A stretch of 64,000 bases of DNA from Mytilus edulis (lineage: Eukaryota > Mollusca > Bivalvia > Mytilida > Mytilidae), in the NCBI RefSeq assembly GCF_963676685.1, contig NC_092354.1:72528178-72592177 (forward strand). The letters are read 5' to 3'. The notes below the pieces were generated by a model. The model was not told where the DNA came from. It ran no database searches and saw nothing but the letters and a program-made list of their open reading frames with translations. A program made the translations under genes and the position numbers. This document shows positions 49,270 through 59,687 of this stretch, in pieces (the stretch's first letter is position 1; each line of letters starts with the position of its first letter).

Positions 49270-49329
49270 GCTCTAGCTGGACGAAAATCTATCAAAAGTC
49301 AGTAGAATACTTGTACATGTAAAATGCTA

Positions 49330-50100
49330 TCAGATGTATACGATCGTGTACTTTTTCGGACGTATAATGTTATGGCGTTATTTTCATCGACGTCGGGGTC
49401 GGCGTCCGTTTACAGAATGGTTTCTGGACTGTTAAGATTTGTTTAAGTTGTTAGATCTTTTTTAAACATCCTTGCTGAACAAAAGGAGGACTGGGCCTCA
49501 AAATGGGGATTTTGCACCAAATCGTTTTTAAAACAAGCGACCCAAATGGAAAACAAAAATTGTGTTTTTTGCTTATATTCACATGGAAAATTGATCTTTC
49601 AGCTGAATATAACCTTGTTTTAATATGTATTCCTTATATAACAACAGTCTAAGCCCGTTCTTACCGTCTCCGAGATAAAAGGAGAACAAAATAGGGGCAA
49701 CACCAACGCACTTAAATGTTGATGTTGTTTTGCATAAGAGTGTTTGTAAAATACCCTGCCTGCGCTTCCAGTCAGATTTGACTTAGATCTTGCGGTTCCA
49801 AACTAAAATGGGTTAAATGGCCCACGCCCATATTGGAAACTTTTTAAATTTTTAGTCCAATTCAGATGGGGTTTCTGTATTCCTCAGAAATAAACATGTC
49901 TTGTAGTTTCAACAGTTCTAATGTTTCCAAGATAAAAGGGGGCGAAAAAGGACCAAAAAAAAATCCGATTTTGATGTTTTTTTTCCCGTCACATTCCTTG
50001 TAAAAATGCTGTCTACCATTTCAATTCGAATTGGCCTAGCTCTTATAGTTTTCGGCAGACAAGGAGTTAAAGGCGACTGAAAAGAGCACCCGTCATGTGT
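49330..50100. mobile_element. HINE-like repeat with ~290-bp core duplication
   Basis: Contains ATAATGTTATGGCGTTATTT then GACGTCGGGGTCGGCGTCCG near 49380-49410. Two related core blocks (TCTCCGAGATAAAAGGAG... at about 49667 and TTTCCAAGATAAAAGGGGG... at about 49923) each lead into a TTGATGTTrTTTT stretch. Limits are uncertain. Confidence 0.4.
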
Positions 50101-50530
50101 CCAAAAAAATACTTTGTCAAGAACTTTATTGTGCCAACTAAAATACTGTATCCAAACTTAATTTAAAGTTCACTCGTTCAGAAAAGATGAAATGGAAACA
50201 ATATATACAGAATATGTAGACTCTGATCCTTTATCAAGTTAGGAACATGACAAACAATGATAAATGTGTTCATTAAATATACTTAATTATACATGGCAAC
50301 CACGGTAGCATTTTTTCAAGTCTCTATTTTGGATTGGCATATCATGCACTAGTGGCACATTTGTATTATTTACCGCTCTATAACGAAAATCTTTACACGC
50401 GCCAATTTAGAGGGAAACCTTGTTTTTATTTAACATGTACGGTCAGACATTGGAATCCCTAGAACTCTAAAAACATCAATTGATATATTGTATTTAATTT
50501 TTTTAGGTTATTTGCTGATAGCAATTCATT

Positions 50531-51439
50531 ATGGCTTTCAAATTACCCAAGCTGCATCCCCCTCGAAAAAGGACTGCTGTAATTTTTGATAAAAATTTGA
50601 CAGATGGTTTGCCTCTCTGTAGGCCATGTGATGTAAAAAGGCTAAAGACAATTGGACGTGGAAGTTACGGGCACATTTCTTTGTGCCAAATGCAAGGCAA
50701 AGATTATGTACTAAAAGAGCTCATTGTGGATGATGCCGACAGTAAAAAATTGTTCTTGAAAGAGGCAAGAGTCATGGACAATTTAAACCATCAAAACATT
50801 GTCAAATTTAATTCTATATATAAAGAAATCGAAATTGGAAATCATGGCATCATTATGGAATATTTGGCCTTTAATTTTGAACCATTTGGTCAAGAATCTG
50901 TGGCTTATTCCCTTAGAGACCTCTTAAAATGTATTGATAACTATGACTGTGAAGGATTTGAACATCTCCACCAATTTGATGCAACAGATGTTTGTAGTGG
51001 TCTCTCCTACCTTCACGATAACAATATAGTACACAGAGATTTTAAGCCAGAAAATATACTGGTTTCCAATCAGCACTATTGCAAAGATAACAAAGATATA
51101 AGTACCTTATGGTTGAATAAACCGGTTGTTGCAAAGCTGGCAGACTTCGGGGAAAGTCGAGCAAAGCTAATACAGACAGCAACTTTGGTACACACAAGAA
51201 CGAACAACGTATTTAGAGGTACGCCTGTGTTCATGGCACCAGAAATATTTTTTCATGACGGGACCAAACTTCGAGATTTACAGGACCTAAAGCAAATGGA
51301 TTTATGGTCATATTCCATGATATTGTTTACTCTTCTCAATCCTGATCTCAAGTATCCATATCACTTTGAATATTGTGAGGAGATCGAAAGTGGCAACGAT
51401 AGACCAGCGACAGAAGTGTTTAAAGTGCTATTTTGGTGA
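50531..51439 (+). CDS. Protein kinase carried by the transposon, C-lobe truncated
   Basis: 302 aa from an ATG that follows a T-rich tract and TTTTTTTAG (50498-50506), a plausible 3' splice site, so an upstream untranslated exon is possible. Motifs in order: glycine loop GRGSYG (42-47), VLK with Lys62, helix-C Glu78, HRDFKPEN (168-175), DFG (205-207), GTPVFMAPE (230-238) and MDLWSY with Asp257. All residues needed for phosphotransfer are present. The protein ends about 45 residues after the Asp of MDLW, so helices G-I of the C-lobe are missing. The last codons and stop lie at the edge of the truncated pearl-like repeat (51434 onward), which shows the cause. Substrate specificity is not readable; HRDFKPEN favours Ser/Thr. 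It sits inside the inverted-repeat transposon, so it is cargo of that element. Its stability and activity without helices G-I are doubtful. Confidence 0.85.
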   Translation: MAFKLPKLHPPRKRTAVIFDKNLTDGLPLCRPCDVKRLKTIGRGSYGHISLCQMQGKDYVLKELIVDDADSKKLFLKEARVMDNLNHQNIVKFNSIYKEIEIGNHGIIMEYLAFNFEPFGQESVAYSLRDLLKCIDNYDCEGFEHLHQFDATDVCSGLSYLHDNNIVHRDFKPENILVSNQHYCKDNKDISTLWLNKPVVAKLADFGESRAKLIQTATLVHTRTNNVFRGTPVFMAPEIFFHDGTKLRDLQDLKQMDLWSYSMILFTLLNPDLKYPYHFEYCEEIESGNDRPATEVFKVLFW

Positions 51440-51722
51440 TGATTCATTTTTATATTTTCGAGTTATTGAGTTTTTTGTAAAAAAAAGAGTTTTTTTTCAC
51501 ATGTTGCGCTGTATCTCTATTGCTTAAAACTTAACAGGCTAATGTTGCGTCGGGTTTCCAAATACATCTTGTACAATCTTCCTATTGAGCGGGAATAAAG
51601 AATGAGTCAGGATATACTAAGCATGACATCCTGTACAACCCTGTGTTATTCAAAAAAGATTTATGTTTTTTCACAAGACGACGGGCGTATCATGCGCTCA
51701 TGGCGCAGCTGTTTATTTAAAT
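51434..51722 (-). mobile_element. Truncated pearl-like element in the right arm
   Basis: Reverse complement of the first ~290 bp of copy B (45645-45935), cut at TTTTGGTGATGATTCATTTT where the kinase ORF ends. AATAAA at 51594-51599 (AATAAG in the left-arm copy) could serve as poly(A) signal for the kinase ~155 bp after its stop. Confidence 0.75.
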
Positions 51723-52935
51723 ATTGATCAAGTCGAAATGCTATCTAAAACACTTACCACTCATTCAAAAAAGAAGGGTCTGACTTGTTTTTATCATACT
51801 GCTTTTATTACATTATAGATGTCTGTTTCCGTTTTTTCCGTTAAATACCAATTCCTCAGAGCAATTGGTACTTTGCGGAACGGAACGGAACGGAAAAATA
51901 AATTAAAAAGTTTAAATCAGATTCAACTTGATCACTGTCTCTAATCATCGTCGGAACGGGCTGTTGAAGGCCTCTTTTTTAAATTATAATTACCGATGGA
52001 AGGAGAAAGACTTTTTGTGTAACCTGCCTTTGTGTTAAATTTTTTATTATTGATCAAGTCGAAAATGCTATCTAAAACACAAACCACTCATACAAAAAGA
52101 GGTGTCAGACAATTTTTTTTTATCATACTGCTTTAACTACATTAAAGATGTCTGTTTCCGTTTTTTCCGTTAAATACCAATTCCTCAGAGCAATTGGTAC
52201 TTTGCGGAACGGAACGGAACGGAAAAATAAATTAAAAAGTTTAAATCAGATTCAACTTGATCACTGTCTCTAATCATCGTCGGAACGGGCTGTTGAAGGC
52301 CTCTTTTTTAAATTATAATTACCGATGGAAGGAGAAAGACTTTTTGTGTAACCTGCCTTTGTGTTAAATTTTTTATTATTGATCAAGTCGAAAATGCTAT
52401 CTAAAACACAAACCACTCATACAAAAAGAGGTGTCAGACAATTTTTTTTTATCATACTGCTTTAACTACATTAAAGATGTCTGTTTCCGTTTTTTCCGTT
52501 AAATACCAATTCCTCAGAGCAATTGGTACTTTGCGGAACGGAACGGAACGGAAAAATAAATTAAAAAGTTTAAATCAGATTCAACTTGATCACTGTCTCT
52601 AATCATCGTCGGAACGGGCTGTTGAAGGCCTCTTTTTTAAAATATAATTACCGATGGAAGGAGAAAGACTTTTTGTGTAACCTGCCTTTGTGTTAAATTT
52701 TTTATTATTGATCATGTCGAAAATGCTATCTAAAACACATACCACTCATGCAAAAAGAGGTGTCAGACAATTTTTTTTATCATACTGTTTTAATTACATT
52801 AAAGATGTCTGTTTCCGTTTTTTCCGTTAAATACCAATTCCTCAGAGCAATTGGTACTTTGCGGAACGGAACGGAACGGAAAAATAAATTAAGAAGTTTA
52901 AATCAGATTCAACTTGATCACTGTCTCTAATCAAG
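51723..52935 (-). repeat. Right-arm tandem array, ~328-bp unit, four copies
   Basis: Inverted relative to the left array. GCGGAACGGAACGGAACGG blocks fall at about 51888, 52216, 52544 and 52872. The outermost unit matches the outermost left unit, including its private variants. One unit fewer than the left arm. Confidence 0.9.
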
Positions 52936-53239
52936 GACGACGTGAGGTCAGTCTAGATATCATAATGCATGACTTGCAAATGCGTTAATTTCATGATAAT
53001 TTATCAGGACAATCCGACATATTCATCTACAGAATATTTCCCGATGTTATACATTATTACACATTTCACCCTGTGAAGATGAGATTAAGTATACATTTGT
53101 GTTATTTGTATATGGAAAACCGTAAAACACAGAAATTTTAAAGTTTGTTTTGTTTTAAAGATTTTTCGAAATTTTGATAAATGCCCCCTTTGGATACCTT
53201 AAATGAAATTCCGTTCCCTTCCGTAAAGTACCAATAGCC
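52936..53239 (-). repeat. Right-arm terminal segment (empty site for the Naiad)
   Basis: Inverted counterpart of 40254-40427 joined to 43950-44102, with no Naiad between them. The terminal GGAAC run is shorter here (about one and a half units against about six on the left). Confidence 0.85.
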
Positions 53240-53247
53240 GTTGAAAG
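53240..53247. other. Target-site duplication, right
   Basis: GTTGAAAG, identical to 40246-40253. Confidence 0.85.
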
Positions 53248-53303
53248 TCATTACGGTCAAATTAAACAAACCAAAACTAACTGACTGTGTCTGTAAAAAC
53301 ATC

Positions 53304-53696
53304 AATAAAATTGAGAATGGAAATGGGGAATGTGCCAAAGAGACAACAACCCGACCACAGAAAAAAACAACAGCAGAAGGTCACCAACAGGTCTTCAATG
53401 TAGCGAGAAATTCCCACACCCGGAGGCGTCCTTCAACTGGCCCCTAAACAAATATATACTAGTTCAGTGATAATGAACGCCATACTAATTTCCAAATTGT
53501 ACACAAGAAACTAAAATTAAAATAATACAAGACTAACAAAGGCCAGAGGCTCCCGACTTGGGACAGGCGCAAAAATGCGGCGGGGTTAAACATGTTTGTG
53601 AGATCTCAACCCTCCCCCTATACCTCTAGCCAATGTAGAAAAGTAAACGCATAACAATACGCACATTAAAATTCAGTTCAAGAGAAGTCCGAGTCT
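53304..53696 (-). mobile_element. Naiad 3'-end fragment, ~390 bp
   Basis: On the minus strand it runs from GACTCGGACTTCTCTTGAAC to CATTCTCAATTTTAT, the same end as the full Naiad at 43946. It is the longest of the fragments and lies just outside the transposon's right end. Confidence 0.75.
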
Positions 53697-54646
53697 ACAT
53701 AAACAGCATCACCCGTATCCCCCGAATTTTTTTTATAAACAACAACGAACAACACATTTTCAAGACAGCTTATCTTGGTAAAGGCTCACAAACTGCAGAT
53801 TTTTGTGCATCCTCAACGGTGGCAAATCCCCAGTATTACATGACATGTAGAATTTGATTACATTATATTCTGTAAACTTTTTTTTAGTTTACTAATCAGA
53901 TATAGCTTTAGAGTTAGCTTGAACCTTCTTTGTGGATGTCACCTACTGAGCAGGATTTGCTTACCCTTCCGGAGCACCTGTGACCAACCCCGGTTTTTGG
54001 TGGGGTTCGTGTTTGCTGAGTCGTTAGTTAGTTTTCTAAGTTTACTATTGGATTTTTATACAATTTTGGTACTTGCGTTATCAGTTTATTAACGACTTAG
54101 GAGTGTAGAATGTTTCGCCTCTCTTTTGTGGATAAGTCAAATTTTCATATGTTGACCAATTGTTGTTCATATTTTTTTTTATCAATGTTGTTGTAGCAAA
54201 ATATTTGTCATATGGTTTCAAACATCTTGTTAAGCATTTATATTTTACCGTATTGTTTCCGTTTAGAAATATGCACTTTATTATTGTATTTCCAATGTAT
54301 CACCAAATTCAATAAGAAACAATTTTGAAGAAGGAGAACCGTAACAAGGCAACCAAAAACTGTAAGTACATTCATTTGAATGTTTTTTTATCCTTGCAAA
54401 TTTCTTGTTGAGAAAAAAAGTAAACAATTAATTCGATTGTCATTTTATTTTCTGCATAATGATTTGAAAGAAATGAAGGGCGATAATTCTGAACACGAAT
54501 AGAAACGAGGTTATAACGGAAAGGACCGTAGATTGTTCCTTGTAGTATTATATCTAAACAACCCGGTCTGACAGACAGACAATATGGTCAAAAGAATGAA
54601 AAGACGACCAAATTAACAACATATACCACAAAACAGCACAAAAACA
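53697..54646. other. No supported gene
   Basis: AT-rich, with a family B repeat at about 53930-54050 (opposite strand: CTTCCGGAGCACCTG, GTGGGGTTCGTG). Confidence 0.5.
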
Positions 54647-54953
54647 AGAATGTGTCCTCAGTACACGAATGCCCCACTCGCACTTTCATTTTCTATGTTC
54701 AGTGGACCGTGACATTGGGATAAAAACTCTAATTTAGCATTAAAATTAGAAAGATCATATCATAGGGAACATGTGTACTAAGTTTGAAGTTGATTGGACT
54801 TCATCAAAAACTACCTTGACCAAAAACTTCAACATTAAGCAGGACAGACGGACAGACGGACAGACGAACGAACGGACGGACGGACGAACGGACGGACGCA
54901 CAGACCAGAAAACATAATGCCCCTCTACTATCGTAGGTGGGGCATAAAAAAAG
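54647..54953 (+). mobile_element. HINE-like element (TGCCCCACTCGCAC type)
   Basis: Contains AATGCCCCACTCGCACTTTC and CATAGGGAACATGTGTACTA, and a degenerate ACGG microsatellite (54842-54900). It ends TGCCCCTCTACTATCGTAGG then TGGGGCATAAAAA, a terminal hairpin as in Helentron-type elements. A common bivalve repeat, recognised from memory. Confidence 0.65.
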
Positions 54954-55609
54954 CTTTATAAATGTATTCTTAAAGTTTATAATATCTTTATACCAGAATA
55001 AATTGGAATGCATATATATTAAACACAACATTTTTACAGCACAATAAATTGGAATGTATTTTAAAACCTAGCACATAAAAGTTTGGGACCTATATATTGT
55101 TCATCTAACATTAATAAAATAGTACATTTGTATGGAAGACATAAATATTAAGAAGAATAGTGCAAAACAATAATTTCTTGATATAGACAGATTATAATTG
55201 TTCAATGATACATTTGCAAATTGTTCATAAATAAGTAAACGTTTCAATCAACCACCCTTTTTATTCTTCATAGAGGAAGATATAATAATATAAATGTAAA
55301 AACATCTAACCCTTATACCCTCAAGCTTACAAGTACACACATGTATGACAATGAAAATGCAATCAAGCAAAACACAGTGTGAAAATGGTTAAGATGAAAA
55401 AATTTGTGTAAGAATTGAAATATGGAAAAATATTTTTAAAAATACACTAAATATTATCCACGTTATATTTTGAGGACAATGTTTTTTTACATCACATAAG
55501 TATATATCATGCATGTTCTCATAACTCTAGAAATCAAACAAAATAGTAACTTGCCCATAACAGACAAAATATGCATTACATGCATAACATACATAACATA
55601 GATACATTG
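54954..55609. other. No supported gene
   Basis: AT-rich with no ORF or repeat that I can define. Confidence 0.5.
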
Positions 55610-55905
55610 TATAAAAAGATGTGTGCCAATGAGACAACTCTCCATCAAAATAACAATTTATAAAAGTAAACCATTATAGGTCAATGTACGGCCTTCAACA
55701 CGGAGCCTTGGCTCACACCGAACAAAAAGCTATATATAAATAAAGGGACCAAAAATTACTAGACCAAAAATTATTAGACGTGTAAAACCATTCAAACGGG
55801 AAAACCAACGGTCTAATCTATATAAAAAACGAGAAACGAGAAACACGTATAAATTACATAAACAAACGACAACTACTGTACATCAGATTCCTGTTTACAT
55901 GTATT
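55610..55905 (-). repeat. Family A retroposon fragment, longest copy
   Basis: Runs from AAGATGTGTGCCAATGAGAC through GGCCTTCAACACGGAGCC and ACCATTCAAACGGGAAAACC to about GTACATCAGATTCCTG. Inferred sense minus. Immediately precedes the 34-bp satellite. Confidence 0.65.
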
Positions 55906-57592
55906 AAATACATATCAACATACATATAAAATATACATTACATGCATAACATACATATTAGCATACATTACATGCATAGAAACATATATTACACGCATAG
56001 CTCACATACATTGTAACATAGATAACAAGCATAGCACACATACATTGTAACATACATTACATGCATAGCTCACATACATGTACATTGTAACATACATTAC
56101 ATGCATAGCACACATACATTGTAACATACATTACATGCATAGCTCACATACATTGTTACATACATAACATGCATAGCACACATACATTGTAACATACATT
56201 ACATGCATAGCACACATACATTGTAACATACATTACATGCATAGCACACATACATTGTAACATACATTACATGCATACCACACATACATTGTAACATACA
56301 TTACATGCATAGTACACATACATTGTAACATACATTACATGCATAGCACACATACATTGTAACATACATTACATGCATAGCTCACATACATGTACATTGT
56401 AACATACATTACATGCATAGCACACATACATTGTAACATACATTACATGCATAGCTCACATACATTGTTACATACATAACATGCATAGCACACATACATT
56501 GTAACATACATTACATGCATAGCACACATACATTGTAACATACATTACATGCATAGCACACATACATTGTAACATACATTACATGCATACCACACATACA
56601 TTGTAACATACATTACATGCATAGCACACATACATTGTAACATACATTACATGCATAGCACACATACATTGTAACATACATTACATGCATAGCACACATA
56701 CATTGTAACATACATAACATGCATAGCACACATACATTGTTACATACATTACATGCATAGCTCACATACATTGTTACATACATAACATGCATAGCACACA
56801 TACATTGTAACATACATTACATGCATAGCTCACATACATTGTAACATACATTACATGCATACCACACATACATTGTAACATACATTACATGCATAGCTCA
56901 CATACATTGTAACATACATTACATGCATAGCTCACATACATTGTAACATACATTACATGCATAGCACACATACATTGTAACATACATTACATGCATACCA
57001 CACATACATTGTAACATACATTACATGCATAGCTCACATACATTGTAACATACATTACATGCATAGCATACATACATTGTAACATACATTAAATGCATAG
57101 CTCAAATACATTTAACATACATTACATGCATAGCTCACATACATTGTAACATACATTACATGCATACCACACATACATTGTAACATACATTACATGCATA
57201 GCATACATACATTGTAACATACATTACATGCATAGCACACATACATTGTAACATACATTACATGTATAGCTCACATACATTGTAACATACATTACATGCA
57301 TAGCTCACATACATTGTAACATACATTACATGCATAGCTCACATACATTGTAACATACATTACATGCATAGCACACATACATGTACATTGTAACATACAT
57401 TACATGCATAGCACACATACATTGTAACATATATTACATGCATAGCTCACATACATTGTAATATACATAACATGCATAGCACACATATATTGTAACATAC
57501 ATTACATGCATAGCTCACATACATTGTAACATACATTACATGCATAGCTCACATACATTGTAACATATATTACATGCATAGCATACATACAT
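55906..57592. repeat. 34-bp satellite array with higher-order structure
   Basis: Unit: ACATACATTGTAACATACAT then TACATGCATAGCAC (34 bp), about 45-50 copies. Units alternate between GCAC, GCTC and CCAC endings and a few have a 6-bp ACATGT insertion. A block of nine units starting at about 56068 recurs at about 56380 (offset 312 = 9 x 34 + 6), showing block duplication. The array resumes in degraded form at about 57868-57965 after a Naiad insertion. Confidence 0.9.
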
Positions 57593-57593
57593 A

Positions 57594-57867
57594 TAACCCT
57601 GCCGCATTTTTGCGCCTGTCCCAAGTCAGGAGCCTCTGGCCTTTGTTAGTCTTGTATTATTTTTAATTTTAGTTTCTTGTGTACAATTTGGAGTTTAGTA
57701 TGGAGTTCATTATCACTGAACTAGTATATATATTTGTTGAAGGACGCCTCCGGGTGCGAGAATTTCTCGCTGCACTGAAGACCTGTTGGTGACCTTCTGC
57801 TGTTGTCTTCTCTATGGTCGAGTTGTTGTCTCTTTGACACATTTCCCATTTCCATTCTCAATTTTAT
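57594..57867 (+). mobile_element. Naiad 3'-end fragment inside the satellite
   Basis: From AACCCTGCCGCATTTTTGCG to CATTCTCAATTTTAT. Satellite units lie on both sides, so the retroelement landed in the array. Confidence 0.7.
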
Positions 57868-58235
57868 ATCAACATATATTACATGCATAACAAACATAAA
57901 TATTTAACATACATTCACGCATAACATACATATTAGCATACATTACATGCATAGCATACATATTAGCATCCAATATTTACCATGTTTACCCTCACTATCA
58001 TTTGTAGAAATGTAAAAGCATACTAATATTTCACATTCATGATAATAACAATGTGCATATGGCAATGTTTAAAGTTTTATTGCAACGGTACCTGAACGCA
58101 TTTTTCGTTGAAGAACATGCATATGATTAATTACAGTAGCATTTCACCCGAAGATGCTCCATCTTTCTATGTCCAGACTCTTTGTTTTCTTGTTCCATTG
58201 TATTATTGTGTCCTTCTATCATTCATATAAAGAAC
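57868..58235. other. No supported gene; end of satellite
   Basis: Degenerate satellite units to about 57965, then AT-rich sequence forming the downstream flank of GH20 gene 2. No poly(A) signal placed with confidence. Confidence 0.5.
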
Positions 58236-59641
58236 TTATGGACGAACATAGACCTCTCTGCTGTGACGTTTACCATCAGGTGATCTAAGTAAAGAAAAAT
58301 GACTGACATAAGAAAGTGTTCACGAAATATTTGAAAATACATTGAACAAAACTTCCCATTATATTGCTGGAAGGCATCCCAATACTACTCCTAAGAAAAG
58401 TCTGCTTGTCTTATTGTATGGCAGTTATCGATGCTGTTTCCTGGTACAGTAAGTTGTCTCAGAGTCTAGCTTGAAAATGACCAATTGATCACTTCGCTTA
58501 GTTATATCACGTTACAGGTATACAACTTACAAATAAACGCAAGAACATTCAGGACAGAAAATTACATAAAATGTAAGAAAGAAATGAAAGTGATTTTGTC
58601 ATTTTTGTTGTATTTTTAACATTTCTGTATAAGCTGGAGGTTTGTCTATCATTAAAACCAGGTTTAATAAACCCACCATTTATTCTTAATATGTCCTGTA
58701 CCAAGTATAGAAGATTGTTGATGTTATCAAATAGTCCGTTTATGAATGTTGGACAGACAGGTGTTTGTCTTTGTTTCAGTTAAGTGTTTGTGTTGTACTT
58801 GTTACGTTGTTTTCTTCTTATACTGTACTAGTAGTTTATTACTTTCCGTCGTTTTTATTATGTAACCCAGATGGGTTTTTGCTAAATCGATTTATGAGTA
58901 TTTATTAGTAATATACAATACCTTATTCACTTATTCATGTACTAGTATTTCAAGTTAAAGATACTCACAACGTTCGTAAACTAATTGTTTCTGTAATTCG
59001 TTCTCCTCCATTTACCCTGTTCCAGACTAGAGGCAGACTTCCGGTATTGACACTATACTCTATGGGAAGTCCAGGGAACACAGAGGCTACATGTAAGATC
59101 CCGTCTTTGATTCTAAAGTATGTGTATCAGAGCATGATTTTAAGCTTTTAGTGGCTTAACTGATTTACACTTTAAACAGATCACAAGCTGTTAACCAAGT
59201 TTGACGAATACAAACACATTGAGACGTTTATTAGTAACAATAAATTGTATCCTTATAAATTGCAATCATTCCTTATCGGACATATATCTTAATCCAAAAC
59301 AAAACAATACGAGTGTTATTGTTTCACTATAGGAGAAAGGCTAAACAAAACAGTATGTGTGTGCAGTGTGTCAATGTTGGAAACCAGCTTCCTCCACCAA
59401 TAAATACTGGCCGCCACGAAATAGCCTAAATGTGGTGCTTAAAAGTGGCGTAAAAACACCAAAAAATCAAATCAAATCAATGACAATGTTGGAAAAATTG
59501 GCAAACGAAACACTACATGTACGTGTGTTCAATGTTTGCGTGTTTGAAACAATCAAGATGTGTGTGTGTGTGTGTGCTAAGTGATTCACTGCTGATTCAC
59601 TGCTAGGAAATGGACATATATATATATATATATATATATAT

Positions 59642-59687
<46 letters not shown>

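Larger units (their letters stand above)
46567..50530. other. Transposon interior, left of the kinase: no ORF
   Basis: About 4 kb with no ORF of 60 codons. It holds two clusters of a CTCTCGAAAAAACC motif (47595-47650 and 47991-48050), a MITE at 49144-49269 and HINE-like sequence from about 49330. A transposase, if ever present here, is not recognisable. Confidence 0.6.
40254..53239. mobile_element. Large inverted-repeat transposon carrying a kinase ORF
   Basis: Both ends read GGCTATTGGTACTTTACGG going inward. GTTGAAAG at 40246-40253 is repeated exactly at 53240-53247, so the whole 12,986 bp (about 9.5 kb without the nested Naiad) inserted as one unit with an 8-bp duplication. The arms are near-identical inverted copies: terminal segment, then an array of ~328-bp units (five left, four right), then the start of a pearl-like element. 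Outer units of both arms share diagnostic variants (CTTCTTAATTT in place of CTTTTTAATTT), so the arms arose by inverted duplication or are kept alike. The interior holds a kinase ORF (50531-51439) and no transposase ORF. An 8-bp duplication occurs in hAT, P, Merlin and Zisupton/KDZ groups; the GG...CC termini do not let me choose. Confidence 0.82.

Noticed and set aside
44104-52930. Repeated ~60-aa ORFs (MQKEVSDNFF type) in both arrays
   Set aside because: Same frame in each 328-bp unit, crossing the GGAAC repeat and the terminal motif; no domain, and identity reflects DNA repetition.
40254-53239. Interpretation as an LTR retrotransposon or a CRISPR-like array
   Set aside because: The long repeats are inverted, not direct, no gag/pol lies between them, and the 328-bp units are contiguous with no spacers.
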